NCBI GenBank assembly: GCA_029204225.1 | Contig: CM055107.1 | Span: forward strand, 18,252,718-18,316,717 | DNA from: Diphasiastrum complanatum | Taxonomy: Eukaryota; Streptophyta; Lycopodiopsida; Lycopodiales; Lycopodiaceae | Reading direction: 5' to 3' | Length of the DNA: 64,000 nucleotides | Part shown: one piece after another, positions 13,384 to 28,379 of the stretch | Position numbering within the stretch: the first letter of the stretch is position 1 | Layout of the letters: each line of letters opens with the position of its first letter | Translations under genes and position numbers: made by a program | The notes under the pieces: generated by a model | What the model saw: the letters and a program-made list of their open reading frames with translations, nothing else | The model's database searches: none | Told to the model about the DNA's origin: nothing

Positions 13384-14157
13384 TGGATGACAGCCTGTGT
13401 GGTCTTCATAAGGATTTCCGACGAACCCATCTTCACATAGGCAGTTGTAGCCTGGAAGCACTCGGCTATCCACGCATCTGGCATTATTTTGACAAACGTC
13501 TGTGGAACAGTTGCCAGGAATCGCCCAATTCAGCTCCATGCCGTATTCTACGTGCACAGTAAGCTGAGATTGATTGTCAGGCTGAAAAAAGTCAGTGATC
13601 CAGCTTGCAAATGAGCTACAACCCACGGAAGAGAGGTTAAAGCTAGATGCGTCAGACACGTTATTGTGAAGATCGTAGCAGCATTCAGGCGTCAGGTTGC
13701 ACACATATTTGGGGAAGGTGTACTCACGGAAGGAACAACTGTTGCTTGTCATATTTCTGCAGGAATACATGACAAGATAGTTGCGTGAAGAGATGCGGTA
13801 TGAATTACTGCTTTGGTAAGTGAAGTCGTCAAAATTTGGGTCGCCACAGTGGGATATCAGCGGATCGATGATGATACTATCTGTTGTGAAATTCAGCACT
13901 TTGTACATGTGCGACCCAAGGGCGAGTTTGAGGTTGTGATTGTCAACACAAAATAGTTTGAACTGCTCAAGGCCGCAGCCGCTGCGGATGCCAAATGGGT
14001 AAGGAACTGAAAGCGAGTCACAGGATTCATTGCAGAAGTGAGCAGGCGGAGGCAGGATTTGGCATACTGATAAGCGTCTGAAGAAGATAATTAGCCACAG
14101 CAAGAGGGAAACGCAAGGGTGCACGCTCCCGCAAGCTCTGGTTGATTGAGGCATCAT
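2145..14157 (-). CDS. WAKL14: wall-associated receptor kinase-like gene (WAKL14 type), three exons
   Basis: A membrane receptor Ser/Thr kinase, built from exon 1 (14157-13383), exon 2 (10354-10133) and exon 3 (3256-2145). The pieces total 2109 bases, which is 702 codons plus TGA. Both introns are phase 1 with GT donors and AG acceptors, so the frame holds throughout. The order is signal peptide (1-33), GUB_WAK galacturonan-binding region (about 42-145), EGF-like module (217-256), second cysteine-rich EGF-like module (267-318), one membrane helix (328-351) and kinase (about 399-675). Family members sit in the plasma membrane, bind pectin fragments and signal in wall integrity or defence. The kinase matches the WAKL14 subgroup as I remember it, notably the HISTVPQGTPGYLDPEY activation segment and the C-terminal DLEQIRLA. 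The protein stops soon after the kinase, without the longer tail recalled for Arabidopsis WAKL14. Both introns are filled with antisense retroelement relics. The exons are undamaged, so the gene is probably functional. Confidence 0.9.
3257..5107. other. intron 2, proximal part, no recognisable element
   Basis: Intron 2 of the receptor kinase runs from 10132 down to 3257. This part holds an unrecognised 155-codon plus-strand ORF at 4590-5057, just upstream of the Copia gag relic. It may be leader or LTR sequence of that element, but no repeated copy is visible downstream, so it is left unassigned. Confidence 0.4.
5108..8110 (+). mobile_element. Ty1/Copia retrotransposon relic, internally deleted, antisense in intron 2
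   Basis: Gag starts at ATG 5108 with KLEDISNYAVWKFKM, the usual Copia gag opening. A CCHC zinc knuckle (CCFCGKKSHWKSEC) follows at about 5404-5447. Sequence then jumps to reverse transcriptase (GLLKKALYGLKQAPHAWY at about 5780-5830, catalytic YVDD at about 5935), so protease and integrase are missing. The RT connection domain reads SLIYLTTTRPD and stops at 6322, where a solo LTR is inserted. It resumes at 7560 with VAKRIRQYIKGT, then RNase H (STTEAEYKAM; TKHIEIHYHF), and ends near 8110. Several frameshifts and stops show it is dead. It lies on the strand opposite to the host gene. Confidence 0.9.
6323..7559 (+). mobile_element. solo LTR (family A) nested in the Copia relic, with 5-bp target duplication GAAGG
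   Basis: The 1237-bp insert begins TGTTGTAAAG and ends GCACTACA, so it has TG...CA termini. It is flanked by GAAGG at 6318-6322 and again at 7560-7564. Removing it and one GAAGG restores the Copia frame HWKVAKRIRQYIKGT. It carries six GGCGCC sites near its 5' end, an AATAAA at about 6848, tandem hairpin-forming segments at 6970-7045 and repeated AGTTGGTTAAG segments at 7248-7440. A second copy lies at 29575-30722. No internal region is seen, so it is a solo LTR. The strand is given from the AATAAA and similarity to copy 2. Confidence 0.9.
8111..10132. other. intron 2, distal part, no gene seen
   Basis: Follows the Copia polyprotein end. It probably contains the Copia 3' LTR just after 8110, but no second LTR is recognisable to define its borders. 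The rest is AT-rich intron up to the exon 2 donor at 10132. Short ORFs on both strands are unremarkable. Confidence 0.4.
10133..10354 (-). CDS. WAKL14: WAKL exon 2: second EGF-like module
   Basis: A 222-base exon, in phase 1 at both ends. The acceptor reads TTATAG before GATTTTTTTT, and the donor reads GCTG before GTGAGT at 10132. It encodes residues 260-332 with six to seven cysteines in an EGF-like spacing: DCFKHDSPCTVHQC, then a spacer, then GCLCPDGKKMGVNGC. It ends with the first residues of the membrane helix (AIFVA), which continue directly in exon 3. The acceptor has only a weak pyrimidine tract, so the 5' edge is slightly less certain than the 3' edge. No other AG nearby gives a frame-consistent join. 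Confidence 0.85.
10766..10999. repeat. direct repeat pair in intron 1
   Basis: About 75 bases at 10766-10842 recur at 10923-10999 with roughly ten differences. Both begin CTAA(T/C)ATAAACATCATAG and end GCTATGCCAAGTACA. The spacing of start points is about 157 bases. This is a local duplication inside intron 1 of the receptor kinase gene. Confidence 0.8.
11390..12115 (+). mobile_element. Ty3/Gypsy gag relic in intron 1, antisense to the host gene
   Basis: Plus-strand frames read WLSKLETYFKLYPISEDQ at about 11420-11475 and then HYIAGLCNALRYDVALLD at about 11725-11780, followed by a frameshift into LKNLSKAMSFAALPQHKY. This order is the usual retrotransposon gag pattern. A degraded knuckle-like segment (KCMCQ, then HWEQDCRYP in another frame) follows near 12030-12085. 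Stops and frameshifts show it is inactive, and no pol or LTR is seen. Confidence 0.7.
12116..13307. other. intron 1, remaining sequence, no gene seen
   Basis: Lies between the Gypsy relic and the TC microsatellite next to exon 1. No domain, repeat pair or RNA gene is recognisable. Confidence 0.4.
13308..13380. repeat. (TC)n microsatellite directly beside the exon 1 splice donor
   Basis: About 36 TC units on the plus strand, with one interruption at 13320. On the gene strand the donor GTGAGA at 13382 runs straight into the (GA)n tract, so the repeat begins within the 5' splice site consensus. Confidence 0.97.
13383..14157 (-). CDS. WAKL14: WAKL exon 1: signal peptide, GUB_WAK domain and first EGF-like module
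   Basis: Begins at ATG 14157-14155, directly followed by a second ATG; a hydrophobic run (residues 17-26) supports a secretion signal and this start. The VPYPFGI and SGCGLEQF motifs at about 51-66 mark the galacturonan-binding domain. Residues 217-256 hold an EGF-like pattern with CQNNARCVDSR, GYNCLCEDGF and GNPY. The exon closes with CCAG before GTGAGA at 13382, in phase 1. An ORF runs on past this point into a Glu-Arg repeat, but that is translation of the intronic GA microsatellite and not protein. Confidence 0.92.
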
Positions 14158-15506
14158 CTTCGCATCGATATGAGAAATTTACTCAGCTTTCTTGCACAAC
14201 TGCCCACTTTACCAGCAAAAGAACATGCGTCACAGTAAGCAAGAGCTTCAAGCTTGAGGTCCTCAACGCCAACATGTTGTGCTAAGCAAGGATAATCACC
14301 TATGATTCTCCTTGTCTCTTCCAATCTGAGCAATAAGCTTGTGAATGAACCTGAGCTTGATCCTCACCTGCTTCATTGCTCACTTTCTGTTTCATTAACC
14401 ACCAGCTCATCTTGCAGTACTTTCATTGTTTAATGCTAAGGGAGCTGTTTCCGTTCAGGCCATGATCTGAGTAGCATCCTGTAGATAAGCCAATCTCTAG
14501 AAAGTAAGGAGTTGAGCTGTACTACCGTAGCTAAGAATATACTAGAATACTAACCAAACCGTGAGAAGGAATTGGGCGTTTTTTTCAAAGTAATAGTGGC
14601 ATTTTTTAAAACCGGTTTCAATAAAAGAATTTGAAAGATGATGTGGTCAAAAAACTAACACGAGAGACAAGACCTTGAGTTTTCAACCATGTGAGATTCA
14701 TTATCTCCAATACAATTCTGTATTACAATACAAAAAGTCTTGAAATGTATTACGTCAAGCATCCCAGTTATATGACGTTTAGCCCAAATAAAATAGTATA
14801 TGCAGATTGGCAAGGTGGACTAATCAAGGCTATATCTGAAAAAGACAAGTTTCTATAAAAATTCATGTGAAAACTCAGAGCAATCTACTACGGGCAAAGC
14901 GGGAGAGAAAAGCTGATATCGAGAATCTTAAAGGAATTCACAGAGTCTAAATTAGATATATGCATAATCAGAGGGTAATATGATTTCATTTCTTAGTTTT
15001 CTAGTCCAATAATCAATGGCAGATTTTAGTATTTGAAGTATTCTACCTCCCAACAGCGAGTTTTCGGATTAAAAAGCAACAATAGGCCAGAAACTACAGC
15101 CTCCCAAAACATTCAAAGCACAGTTCCGAACTGCTGAACCAACACATATACCATATACGACTAAGCAACAATTGCCCAGAAACTACATCCTCTCAAACCA
15201 TTCTCAAACCATTCAAAGCACAGTTCGGAGCTGCAGAACCCAACACAAATACGGCTGTACAACCAAACTCGCTCAAGAGAGTCATATCACTCATAAATTT
15301 CTCAGTAGAAGATGTCTATGTGCCATTAAAGCTGTGTAACATCTGTGACCACAGATTCTTACAGTATGCTGAGTGCCCACATAGCTCATCACCTCATGGA
15401 TCTCTATTCTAGCTCTAAAATACTGAGAAAACTTTTGCTAGTGAAGAATCTGGGAGTTGACTGCTTCACCACCACCATAGCCAAAAAAAAAAAAAAAGAA
15501 CAAAAA

Positions 15507-15510
<4 letters not shown>
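14158..15510. other. 5' flank of the receptor kinase gene
   Basis: Contains the presumed promoter and 5' untranslated region of the minus-strand gene. I could not pick a reliable TATA box. A segment rich in AAACTACA(G/T)CCTC at about 15090-15200 is locally duplicated. No coding sequence is seen. Confidence 0.4.

Positions 15511-15555
<45 letters not shown>
15511..15555. repeat. (GA)n microsatellite
   Basis: About 22 GA units, preceded by a poly-A run at 15483-15497. Confidence 0.97.
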
Positions 15556-15556
<1 letters not shown>

Positions 15557-15847
15557 ATGAGATATTATTTATTATACTTAGAGAAATGCAGTTGAGTGAG
15601 TGGGAGGAAAAGACTTGAATTGTTGTTTGTCTCTATTTTGTTAAAAAAAAAGTCAAGATATGCCAAGATAAGCTGAAGGGTCAACCCTCTTTCCAACATC
15701 CCCCATTTTTTAAGGCCTTGTCAGGTTTTTTGAAAAGTGCCACTACTACCCAACTTTTGTCACCTCCTCCAGCCACCTAACTTTTCATGCATTACTTTAG
15801 AATAGCTACATGTGAGATCCGTGTATTTTGCACTCTCACAACCCGGT

Positions 15848-16110
15848 TCTCAAAGTCTGAGGGTGTTAAATGGTGAAAGCAACATCTCTCCACCCTACTC
15901 TCTCACATGTCCACCCTTGGATGAGGGCTGACTGACCATTATCATGTAAGTGTGGTTAATATGCCCTCCCTCCTGCATGGTGTTTTGAAAGTCCGAGGGT
16001 TTTCAATGGTGAAAGCAACATCCCTCGACCATGCTATGGTATGCCCACCCTTGGATGGTGGGGGAGTGGGGGGGACAAACACTATCACCTACGTGTGGTT
16101 GCAAAATATG
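15848..16110. repeat. tandem duplication with a unit of about 130 bases
   Basis: The first unit starts near 15850 with AAAGTCTGAGGGTGTTAAAT and the second near 15988 with AAAGTCCGAGGGTTTTCAAT. Both share GGTGAAAGCAACATC and CCACCCTTGGATG before diverging. The locus is noncoding. Confidence 0.8.
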
Positions 16111-16531
16111 CTCCTCCTTGCACGTGATTATTCAACTACTACATTTTTATTATTCATACTGATAGCTAGGGTGCTTTATAAACCAAACTATCGTAATCAA
16201 CTAGATATTTATGTGGACCATGAAATATTCAAATATTCAAAGTGCTTGGGAAACCTCTTTTGAGTAATCCTCAAAAAACCTGTATTTTCCCAGTTTTTTT
16301 AAAACTTTTACTTATAAAAAAGTATATATGCTTGTATAAAAAATCATCGAATATTTTATGATACTGCTTTTTGAGAAAACATATTGGTTCCATTCCTATA
16401 CTTTGTCGGTTTTCCAAAGCACTGGCTTGCCCCGTCAAAGAGATTTCAATATGAATTGTGGTATATGTGAGGGTAACCCTCGTGGACAAGGGCTTTCAAG
16501 CAATGCCAACTTGAAGGGCCCAAAATGCAAA

Positions 16532-16553
16532 CCTCCCCCCCCCCCCCCCCCCC
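16532..16553. repeat. poly-C tract
   Basis: An unbroken run of about 19 C residues, followed by AAGTGC. It creates artificial proline or glycine runs in overlapping short ORFs. Confidence 0.95.
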
Positions 16554-21139
<4,586 letters not shown>

Positions 21140-21783
21140 TACCATGGACTTCAACTTGTGCCTAACCGATTCTACAAAAGATTGGTATTTCAATCTAGAG
21201 TAGAATGAATATGATGATTGTAATATCTTGCAAGCTGAGTTCATCACTCGCTTCAAGACCACTCACTTCCTCTCTGATCCATTCCTTTAACTAGGATAAA
21301 TCCGCATGGACAAGAAGAATGAGTCATGCGTGACTATATCAAACAAATCAAGAGATTGCGCGGAGGTTGTGATCTTGAGAGTGTCTCAGACCAAAGCGTT
21401 TTATTGTCATTATTTACAATATGAAAAACCATGACACGAATGACTACCGATACAACCTAAGGAACCAAGTTGCATGCCCAACACCAAATCCTATCAAATT
21501 GGCACAACAACAAGGTGCCTTACCTCAACCACAGCCTACATTGGCGTTGCCTCCCATTCCTACGAGAACCCAATATCTAGTAGTACCCGCAACCAACTAC
21601 TCAGTAGTTGAACATGGTCGAAGTGACCAACGAACCTTACTATCACAGGAAGAAGCACATGACGTTGTTCCAAAGCATTTCATCGATGGAGTGAATGGAG
21701 AGTTAATTCCGATCTATGCAAACCAGGTTCACAATACTGGATTCAGAGCTCCCATTGTTAGAAACAAACTAAAATCAAAGTAA
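21140..21783 (+). mobile_element. Gypsy-like gag fragment followed by a proline-rich ORF
   Basis: At about 21165-21290 a broken plus-strand frame reads STKDWYFNLE and then LQAEFITRFK, the typical gag spacing of a W-Y-F core and a following phenylalanine helix. Stops interrupt it. From ATG 21421 a 120-codon ORF continues, rich in Pro and Gln in its first half and ending at TAA 21781-21783. I do not recognise that ORF. Its position suggests it belongs to the same relic. Confidence 0.5.
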
Positions 21784-24296
21784 AATAAAACACAGTGGCA
21801 TGTGTATTGTAAGTCCACGTGTGAGTGCTTGTTAGTAAACTCCTACCATGGCATGTGTGTTATAAGTCTATGGGTAGAAACTTAATTAAATTCTAAACTT
21901 CTAAGTTAGAAAATTTAAGTTAGAGAACTTAAACTTAGAAACTTAAGCTTAGCAAATAAAAGATTCTAAGTTATCTTGAGTTCTAAGTTTAGAGTCTTAG
22001 GCTTTCTAAGTTAGAAGTTGAGAAGTTGAGAAGCCTTAGAATGACAAGTTTTAGAACTAATCCCATAAGTTAGTAGAAGCTTATGGAAGGCCCTTCTTGC
22101 TATAAGAAAAGAGGCATTTTCCTTGTAAAATAACACTTGGAGATTATGCTAAATTGCTCTCTATTTAAGAAGTCATTATATTTTCTTGTATTCTCTTTCG
22201 AAAGGTGCATAGCTTGAGGGAAGGTGCTCGAGCCTCCTCATTCTGTGAACAGATAGGACACCAAACATTTTCTCTTGCTAGAAAAGATTTATCAGCAATA
22301 TTTTTCATAGCGTTTTGAAAATCAGCAGTTAGTTTGCCCATGAGAGTTTGTTGAGCTTTCTGCCAAGTTTCCATTTGATGTAGAAGTTCTGAAGATTGGG
22401 CTATATTCTCAATCTTCTGGTTGTGTCACTGATAGAATCTGTAAAGTGATTTCTTCCTTGGTTTTTCTCGTTTCTTTATCTCTGGTTACCGCGTGTTTTT
22501 GCCCGTTATCAAGCGGTTGGCTCTCTTATTGTAATCTTCTTATTACAATCTAGATCAAACAAAAAGATGAGATTAGGTTGTAGTATATTTTCCAGCCTAT
22601 CAGTGCGTTACTCAGATTACGTTCACTCCAGTTGCAATCACAAGATCAAAAGCATGCAAGCCTAAACATTCATCTAAGGATATTCATGCAATGTTGATGA
22701 ATTCCATTCGATTCCCATTTTTATCTACTTATAAAACGTTAAGAACAACAAGATTCTCAGATTAAACTACAAATCAACAGAAATGAAAAACAACAAACAA
22801 GAAACTAAGGATTAAACAACATTTTGAAAGTCCACGGATCAAGAAACACTCATTTCTTGATTCTTGGACAGCCCAAGAACATCAAGAACTAGAATGTCAA
22901 GAATGTGCAAGATCTACACCACAAATCCAGCCTATTTAGTTTACTTGAATGTTGAAATCTACATTGAAACATTGAACAAGAGATCTAATCCACTCTACTC
23001 CACAATGCATAATGAAAGAAAGCAAGAAATTAATCTACTTCCACAATCACACTCAAAGGAATGGATGGGCATGCTCATAATAGAATCACTCAAGAAAGCC
23101 ATTATGAACAAGGAGCTTCAAGAATGCCACAACTTGTGGAAGCATTAGAGAAACTTAGAGCCCGAAGAGAGCCTTTGAAAAAGATGTTTTTTTATTTTTT
23201 TTCTTAGTTTTGTTGCCATGTGGACCAATTGAAACCTTGAAATCGAGGTTCTACGTAACGCAGAATATTTCAAATATAAATAAAATAAAAACTTTCTAAA
23301 TATATTGCTATTTCGTCGGGTAGCATGTGGAAATGCTTTTGGTTGGTGAGACCTGCACTTCTAGCTCATCACTGCCCGAAGAGACCCAAAAATATTGAGA
23401 ATGAATATGATAGATGGTTGAGATAAGAAAATCGATGTACCATATATGTATATGCATTGTCAAATCATGGTTAACAAGGTTAACTAGAGCTAATTCATGG
23501 CGCCATATAGATCGATGTTTCAAATTTATGCCAACACATATTTTCATATTCATGGCTTTTTGTCTATGCATATTTTCATATTCATAGTTCCGTGTTTCAG
23601 ATTTTTGCATGCACATTACGAATGGCACCATCAAGGAAGCCGTGCTCCTCAATTGACTCTGTGCTTCTATTCAATGAGAAAGATGATAATGGATTATGGG
23701 TGCCAAGAAAATATTCAAAAAACTCTTGGGTTTGATGCATCCATCATCAAGAGGAGCATTTCAAGAAAGCAAAAGGTCAAAACTATCATTTCAGTCTTAT
23801 TGGAAGGCTAGAATTTTGGATTTCAGAACATCATCAGGAGGAAAATCTATTTTTGAAATTCTAGTCCAACATGTATATATGCATTCAGAGATATATGTGC
23901 AAGGATTCAACCATCAGGATCACAAAAAAAGCAACTGTGAGTATTGATATTTTTTGATACTTAGATTCTGAAGAAACAAAACGTTTTTAATTACAAAGCC
24001 TTGCTAGCTTTCAGCCCTCTACCTGACGAAGATGTTCTCAAACACGAAAGTCAAGAGACACGAAGCACGAAAAACTGGCACTCTTAGGCCCACCTCCAAG
24101 GGGCCATCCAGACGTAGGAGCACAAAAACATCGACCCCATAAAGAATCAGCTCTAGCACATTTTGTAGATCACTCCTATGATACATTATACCATCTAGAT
24201 ACCACACCCACTTCTGGTAGTTCTGCACACTATCCTGAGAATACCTCATGCTCATGCAAACGAGATGAGTATTTTCAAAATCCAGAAACTCTAGGA
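21784..24296. other. noncoding stretch, partly LTR-like, no gene seen
   Basis: At 21796-21870 a short motif (TGGCATGTGT followed by A/GTTRTAAGTC) occurs twice. At 21890-22060 there is a field of TTCTAAGTTAGAA-like direct and inverted words. A TATA-like GCTATAAGAAAAG at about 22100 suggests an LTR promoter, but borders cannot be set. A 69-codon minus-strand ORF at 22165-22374 has one CPIC motif and no other support. Confidence 0.35.
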
Positions 24297-25303
24297 ATGC
24301 TAGCCATCCAAGATGGCTATGCAATTGCCCATGAACCCATGAGCAACAAGTATTTCATCTATGGCGAAACAAGACATTTTATGGTCGATTATAAAGTAAA
24401 AAACCAATACCATGCTGAATGTCTGAACTGTGTTCGAAAACACAGCTTCAAAGATTCCCCCAAGCAACCAGATAGGATCCTACTCACACGTCACATCTCT
24501 TTTGAACCTGTTAGGTTCCTCACTCGAGCTCAACGCCAAATGTAACAGCACTCAAAAAATCTGCTGACAATACAGAGAGCTCTTTGACAACTTCCACATT
24601 ACCACGTGACTACCCAGACCCACGAGTGGAACAAGGCGATACAACGAATTTCGAGATGAGTTTATGTAGGAGGAACAGAACACGAAATGTCCGTTATCTA
24701 CTCCAATCCTCACAAAAGAGCAACCTCTACAGGGACTCGAAGTTTTTCTCAAAACTTCTATAGACTCAGATCACAATGTTGTTCCATAGTGCCATGAAAT
24801 CTTTCACCAGCCTCCAAAGCTATATCCATAGAAGTTTTCAACTACCCAATATCCCAGATGAACAGCAAAAACCCGATGAGATTCTAGAAATTCCTCAGAT
24901 TTCCATGAATCTGACGAATATCGGTGTTGCTAAGGGGACTAGCATCAGCTTATCTATGCACTACAAAGATTATCTAGCAGTATTCACTATCCTCGATAGT
25001 GGATCAGGCGTAAACATCATGGCTTTGTCACTAGCAAGGTCATGGGGGCTCAACACCTTAGATCTGCCACGATACAGACTCCATATGGTCGATCAACGAT
25101 TAACCGACCCTATAGGTCACTTATCAAATATACCAGTCCATATTGCAGGAGTCAAATCTACCATAGATTGTGTCATCCTAGTTGATCTACCTGACGATAC
25201 ACACACGTATAAACTCCTTCTTGGCACACCCTGGCTACAAATGACAGGTGTCATCCAATATTGGAAGTGTAGCAAAATAAACTTCAGCAACAATGAAAAA
25301 TGA
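24297..25303 (+). mobile_element. LTR retrotransposon protease (retropepsin) fragment
   Basis: The ORF at 24776-25303 ends in TGA and contains AVFTILDSGSGVNIM (residues 68-82; DSGS is the catalytic aspartyl motif) and LLLGTPWLQM near residue 148, the conserved C-terminal retropepsin element. This is the spacing of Ty3/Gypsy-type polyprotein proteases. The preceding ORF at 24297-24545 has no motif I recognise and is included as probable gag-side sequence. No RT follows; stops appear immediately after 25303. Confidence 0.7.
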
Positions 25304-25962
25304 GTCATTGTTGACTTGACTGGCCATGTTAAGCCTGCCAAGGTTTATGATGATTGGTCATCTACAACATATAATGAATCCGATAGTGTTTAAATCCAGC
25401 CGAAATGACACTATACAAGATCAACCGATATAATCAATTGGGGTCAAGCACTGGCCACTAACTATATTCACATTATAAATAACATGCCATAAAAATATGC
25501 AACAATACCAAATGCATAGGGAGTGCAAAAACTATCTTGGATAGTTTAAGGAAGCTCAAAAAGGAAAAAAAACATGATGCAGATCATACAATTTGTTGCT
25601 CACTTTGATGCGACCTGGAGTGCCAACCACTATGTCTACACCTCTCCGCAATGCATTCTCCTGTGGCCCAAGGTCTCAAGCCGGAAATTAGAAGTGATTT
25701 TTCTCGTAGATCCGTATTCTGTAGCTAACTTTTGTATCTCAGAAGTCGTGAAACAGAAGTTGAAAGAGAAGGGATAGTCGACTCATCCACCGATTTGCCA
25801 TTTTGCAGCATTGCTCGGCTTTTGAAGTCATTTTCTTCTCATCATGTTCCCCCCCTTTTAGAATAGATCGCCACTGGCTGACGTTGATGATGGACTACCC
25901 AATCCAAAGCAATCGGCCACATCTATGATAATTTCTCTTTTTCTTAGTTTCTTATTCTTGGC
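25304..25962. other. no gene seen between protease relic and GRAS pseudogene
   Basis: Holds a 67-codon plus ORF at 25574-25777 without recognisable motifs. The part from about 25800 to 25962 may still be decayed C-terminal sequence of the GRAS pseudogene on the minus strand, but the similarity is too weak to claim. Confidence 0.35.
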
Positions 25963-26760
25963 TTAGAGGAAATCCCAAGATCTTTTCGATCCTACTCCTC
26001 TGTCATCCACCCATGGCTGCAAGAGAAGGCTCCCAAATTTGGCTCTGCCATTGCCAGCCCTCTCATATGAACCCCCTCCGCTTATGTTGGGCGACGTCCT
26101 CCGCTTTCTTTCCCATTGCAAATCTTCTATTGTGCTACTACCTCTCTGCAGACTATTTTCCTCAACAAAACATGATGATGACACTCTTTTCATGGTTCTG
26201 AAGATGGCTGATGCGCGTGCTATGGAGGGATGATCTTCCTCTTGTGCAAGCAAACAGTGGAGCTGCATTACTGAACTCACAGCCATTGCTTCCCCTGTCT
26301 TCACTCCCAACATGTCTATCTCTAGAGCCTCTAGCTTTATTTGAACATGATGAATCTGGAAGGGTGTGTCTAGCCTCTCTGCTTCCTCTGACAGCCTCTA
26401 CACTATCGGATGCAACACCTCCTTCCTCTTGCTCACAACTATTATTTGCAGGTGAGGAGGGCCTTCCGCACGTCTGTTGAAAGCCTGCAGCAGTGTCAGC
26501 CATTGCACCACATTGCAAGCTTCCAAGTCCACCAGATGGACCACCTTCTCGCCTTCCATGGCATCCAGAATGGCTTTATTCACAATCAAAAATGCGAAAA
26601 CTTCAAGAAGGGGCAAACATTGGAAAAAATTATTTGGGCAGCCAACAGATCAACAACAAATGGAAGACAACTGCAATGTAGGGCCTTGTAGACTAAGAAC
26701 GATGGCTTCAGATGATGCTTTGTCTCTTTTGTAGTTGGCGTGCCATGAAAATGAACCAAC
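25963..26760 (-). pseudogene. SCL3: GRAS-family transcription regulator pseudogene, SCL3-like
   Basis: Read on minus from about 26700: VYKALHC, then CPFLKFSHF, NKAILDAMEGEKVVHLVDLE (VHIID motif as VHLVD), WLTLLQAFNRRAEGPPHL, then an in-frame TAG at 26400-26398. The same frame continues with RLSEEAERLDTPFQI, LEALEID and VKTGEAMAVSSVMQLHCLLA, then a variable serine-rich stretch to a stop at 25963. This is the leucine-rich repeat I, VHIID and leucine-rich repeat II order of GRAS proteins, closest to SCAREROW-LIKE 3, which acts in gibberellin and root development. The N-terminal start and the C-terminal PFYRE and SAW regions are missing. There is no intron, but SCL3 genes are normally intronless, so this does not prove retroposition. 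One nonsense codon and a truncated domain mark it as a pseudogene. Confidence 0.85.
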
Positions 26761-27060
26761 GAATAAAAAAACATATCTTATATATCATTGATCCCTTTGT
26801 GCATTGTCTCTCTATTGGGAATGAATGACTCTAGCACTCGGTGATCCTCCATTGTTGATGATGAAGTGAAGAGCATAGCCATGGTCATATGGCCGCACTA
26901 TTTTTCCAACTAGAAATTACCTTGAAAATTTTCGATTTTGCAATTGCAGGTTCTACTGGAATAGGATCTCCGATGTGAATAAATTTGTAGATTCGACAAC
27001 GTAGCAGCTATGGCGCCTCTTCAAATGACATACCATTTGTTGTAGAAGCCATCGATCAAC
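26761..27060. other. upstream side of the GRAS pseudogene, nothing certain
   Basis: Probably decayed GRAS N-terminal sequence on minus, with no clear motif. Confidence 0.35.
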
Positions 27061-27429
27061 CTCAAATTCTTCAAAAGTCTCCCTGAGTATGAGAGAGAGA
27101 CAGAAAGATATAGATGGATTTTGGACACACATGGAGGATCGTGAGAGAGGGAGAGCAGGAGAGAGGTGTGTTTGAATTGAGAGAGAGAGGGGGGGGGGAG
27201 AGACGGAGAGGGAGAAGAAAATTCAAATTTGGTGAGAGGGGGGAAGTAGGGCCATGCATGGGGAGGAGGGCCACAAGGATTAATGTGTATGCATGGGGTA
27301 GGATGCATACATCCTCCCCCCCATGCATGCATTTAAAAATTTAACTCAAAAAAGTGTGTGAAAGGAGGATGTATGGGTGCCCACTCCATGCATCCTCCTA
27401 CCCCATACACATGCGCACCACATGCACAC

Positions 27430-27464
<35 letters not shown>

Positions 27465-27700
27465 TTTTTTTTTAAATAGTATTTTCTTGGTAAAAACTTT
27501 CTATCAGAATTCGAGAGTACTGTATTCTGATTCAATAGTCTATTTGCGAGTTCTATTCTTGTTTGCGAATTCTGCTACTCCAGAAAAGTACATATTCTTG
27601 TCCAAATTCACTATTTTGCAAGAAAATCACCTTTTGGATCTTTTGTGGCCAAATACAGTACTATACTGATCATTGGTACTGTTATTCTGTTCCTCCTTCT
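27061..27700. repeat. purine-rich simple sequence and (TA)n tract
   Basis: From about 27085 to 27250 the plus strand is GA- and G-rich (GAGAGAGG and a run of nine to ten G). Around 27245-27420 the words CATGCATGG and CCCCATGCATG recur on both strands. A (TA)n tract lies at 27434-27461. ORFs here are low-complexity artefacts. Confidence 0.8.
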
Positions 27701-27706
27701 ACATCA

Positions 27707-28290
27707 TGTCACGAAACTGTGATGAATCTTCTAATCCTGCACCTCCACGCCTAGAACCCAGAATCACACACATTGCTGCACCAAAGTACAATGGAGAATC
27801 TGACCCAGTTAGATTTCTTCAAGACTTCGTCGTTTCTATGGAGACACCTCTGAAACTGAAAAGCTCATACTATTTTCTATGGTGCTCTATGGAACTGCCA
27901 AAGAGTGGTATCTCAACCTAGAAGCTCCTGATCTTGCTTCTTGGAATACCCTCAAAGACGCTCTTATCAAGCGTTTCAAAGTAAACCTTCTAAACTAACT
28001 CAAAGCCCATTCATCCAAATCACACATATCAAGATGCGTCATGAAGAGTCTGTAAGAAGCTGCTTTGAATGTTTTAAACGTCTCAAGGTAGAATGTGTTG
28101 ATGAGAATATCACCAAACGAATGACCATCAAATTGTTCCTGTTGGAAGTATCCGTCGAGAACTGAAACCAGTTGATCTTTATGATCTACTTAAGGGTGTA
28201 ATGACTGATGCCATTCACAAAGAAGACGAGGGGTCTGAGGACTTTGATTACCGCGACAAGAAATCCAAACTCCCCAAAACATTTGGCGCC
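27707..28290 (+). mobile_element. Ty3/Gypsy gag relic
   Basis: Begins at ATG 27707. It reads HIAAPKYNGESDPVRFLQDF, shifts frame into TEKLILFSMVLYGTAKEWYL and NLEAPDLASWNTLKDALIKR, then shifts again into KMRHEESVRSCFECFKRL. This is the usual retrotransposon gag core (W-Y-L, W..L...I..F, then a helix ending before a zinc knuckle). Two or three frameshifts and a TGA at 28163-28165 show decay. No pol is attached. Confidence 0.75.
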
Positions 28291-28379
28291 ATTTCCAACA
28301 GTACACACAGACACAACCTACACAAAACCGCAATCTCTGTGTGCTCCAAATGATTCTTGAAGTTTCATGCTCACATCTC

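Noticed and set aside
26162-26518. 118-codon minus ORF over the GRAS region
   Set aside because: It is in a different frame from the conserved GRAS motifs and has no family features; a shadow ORF.
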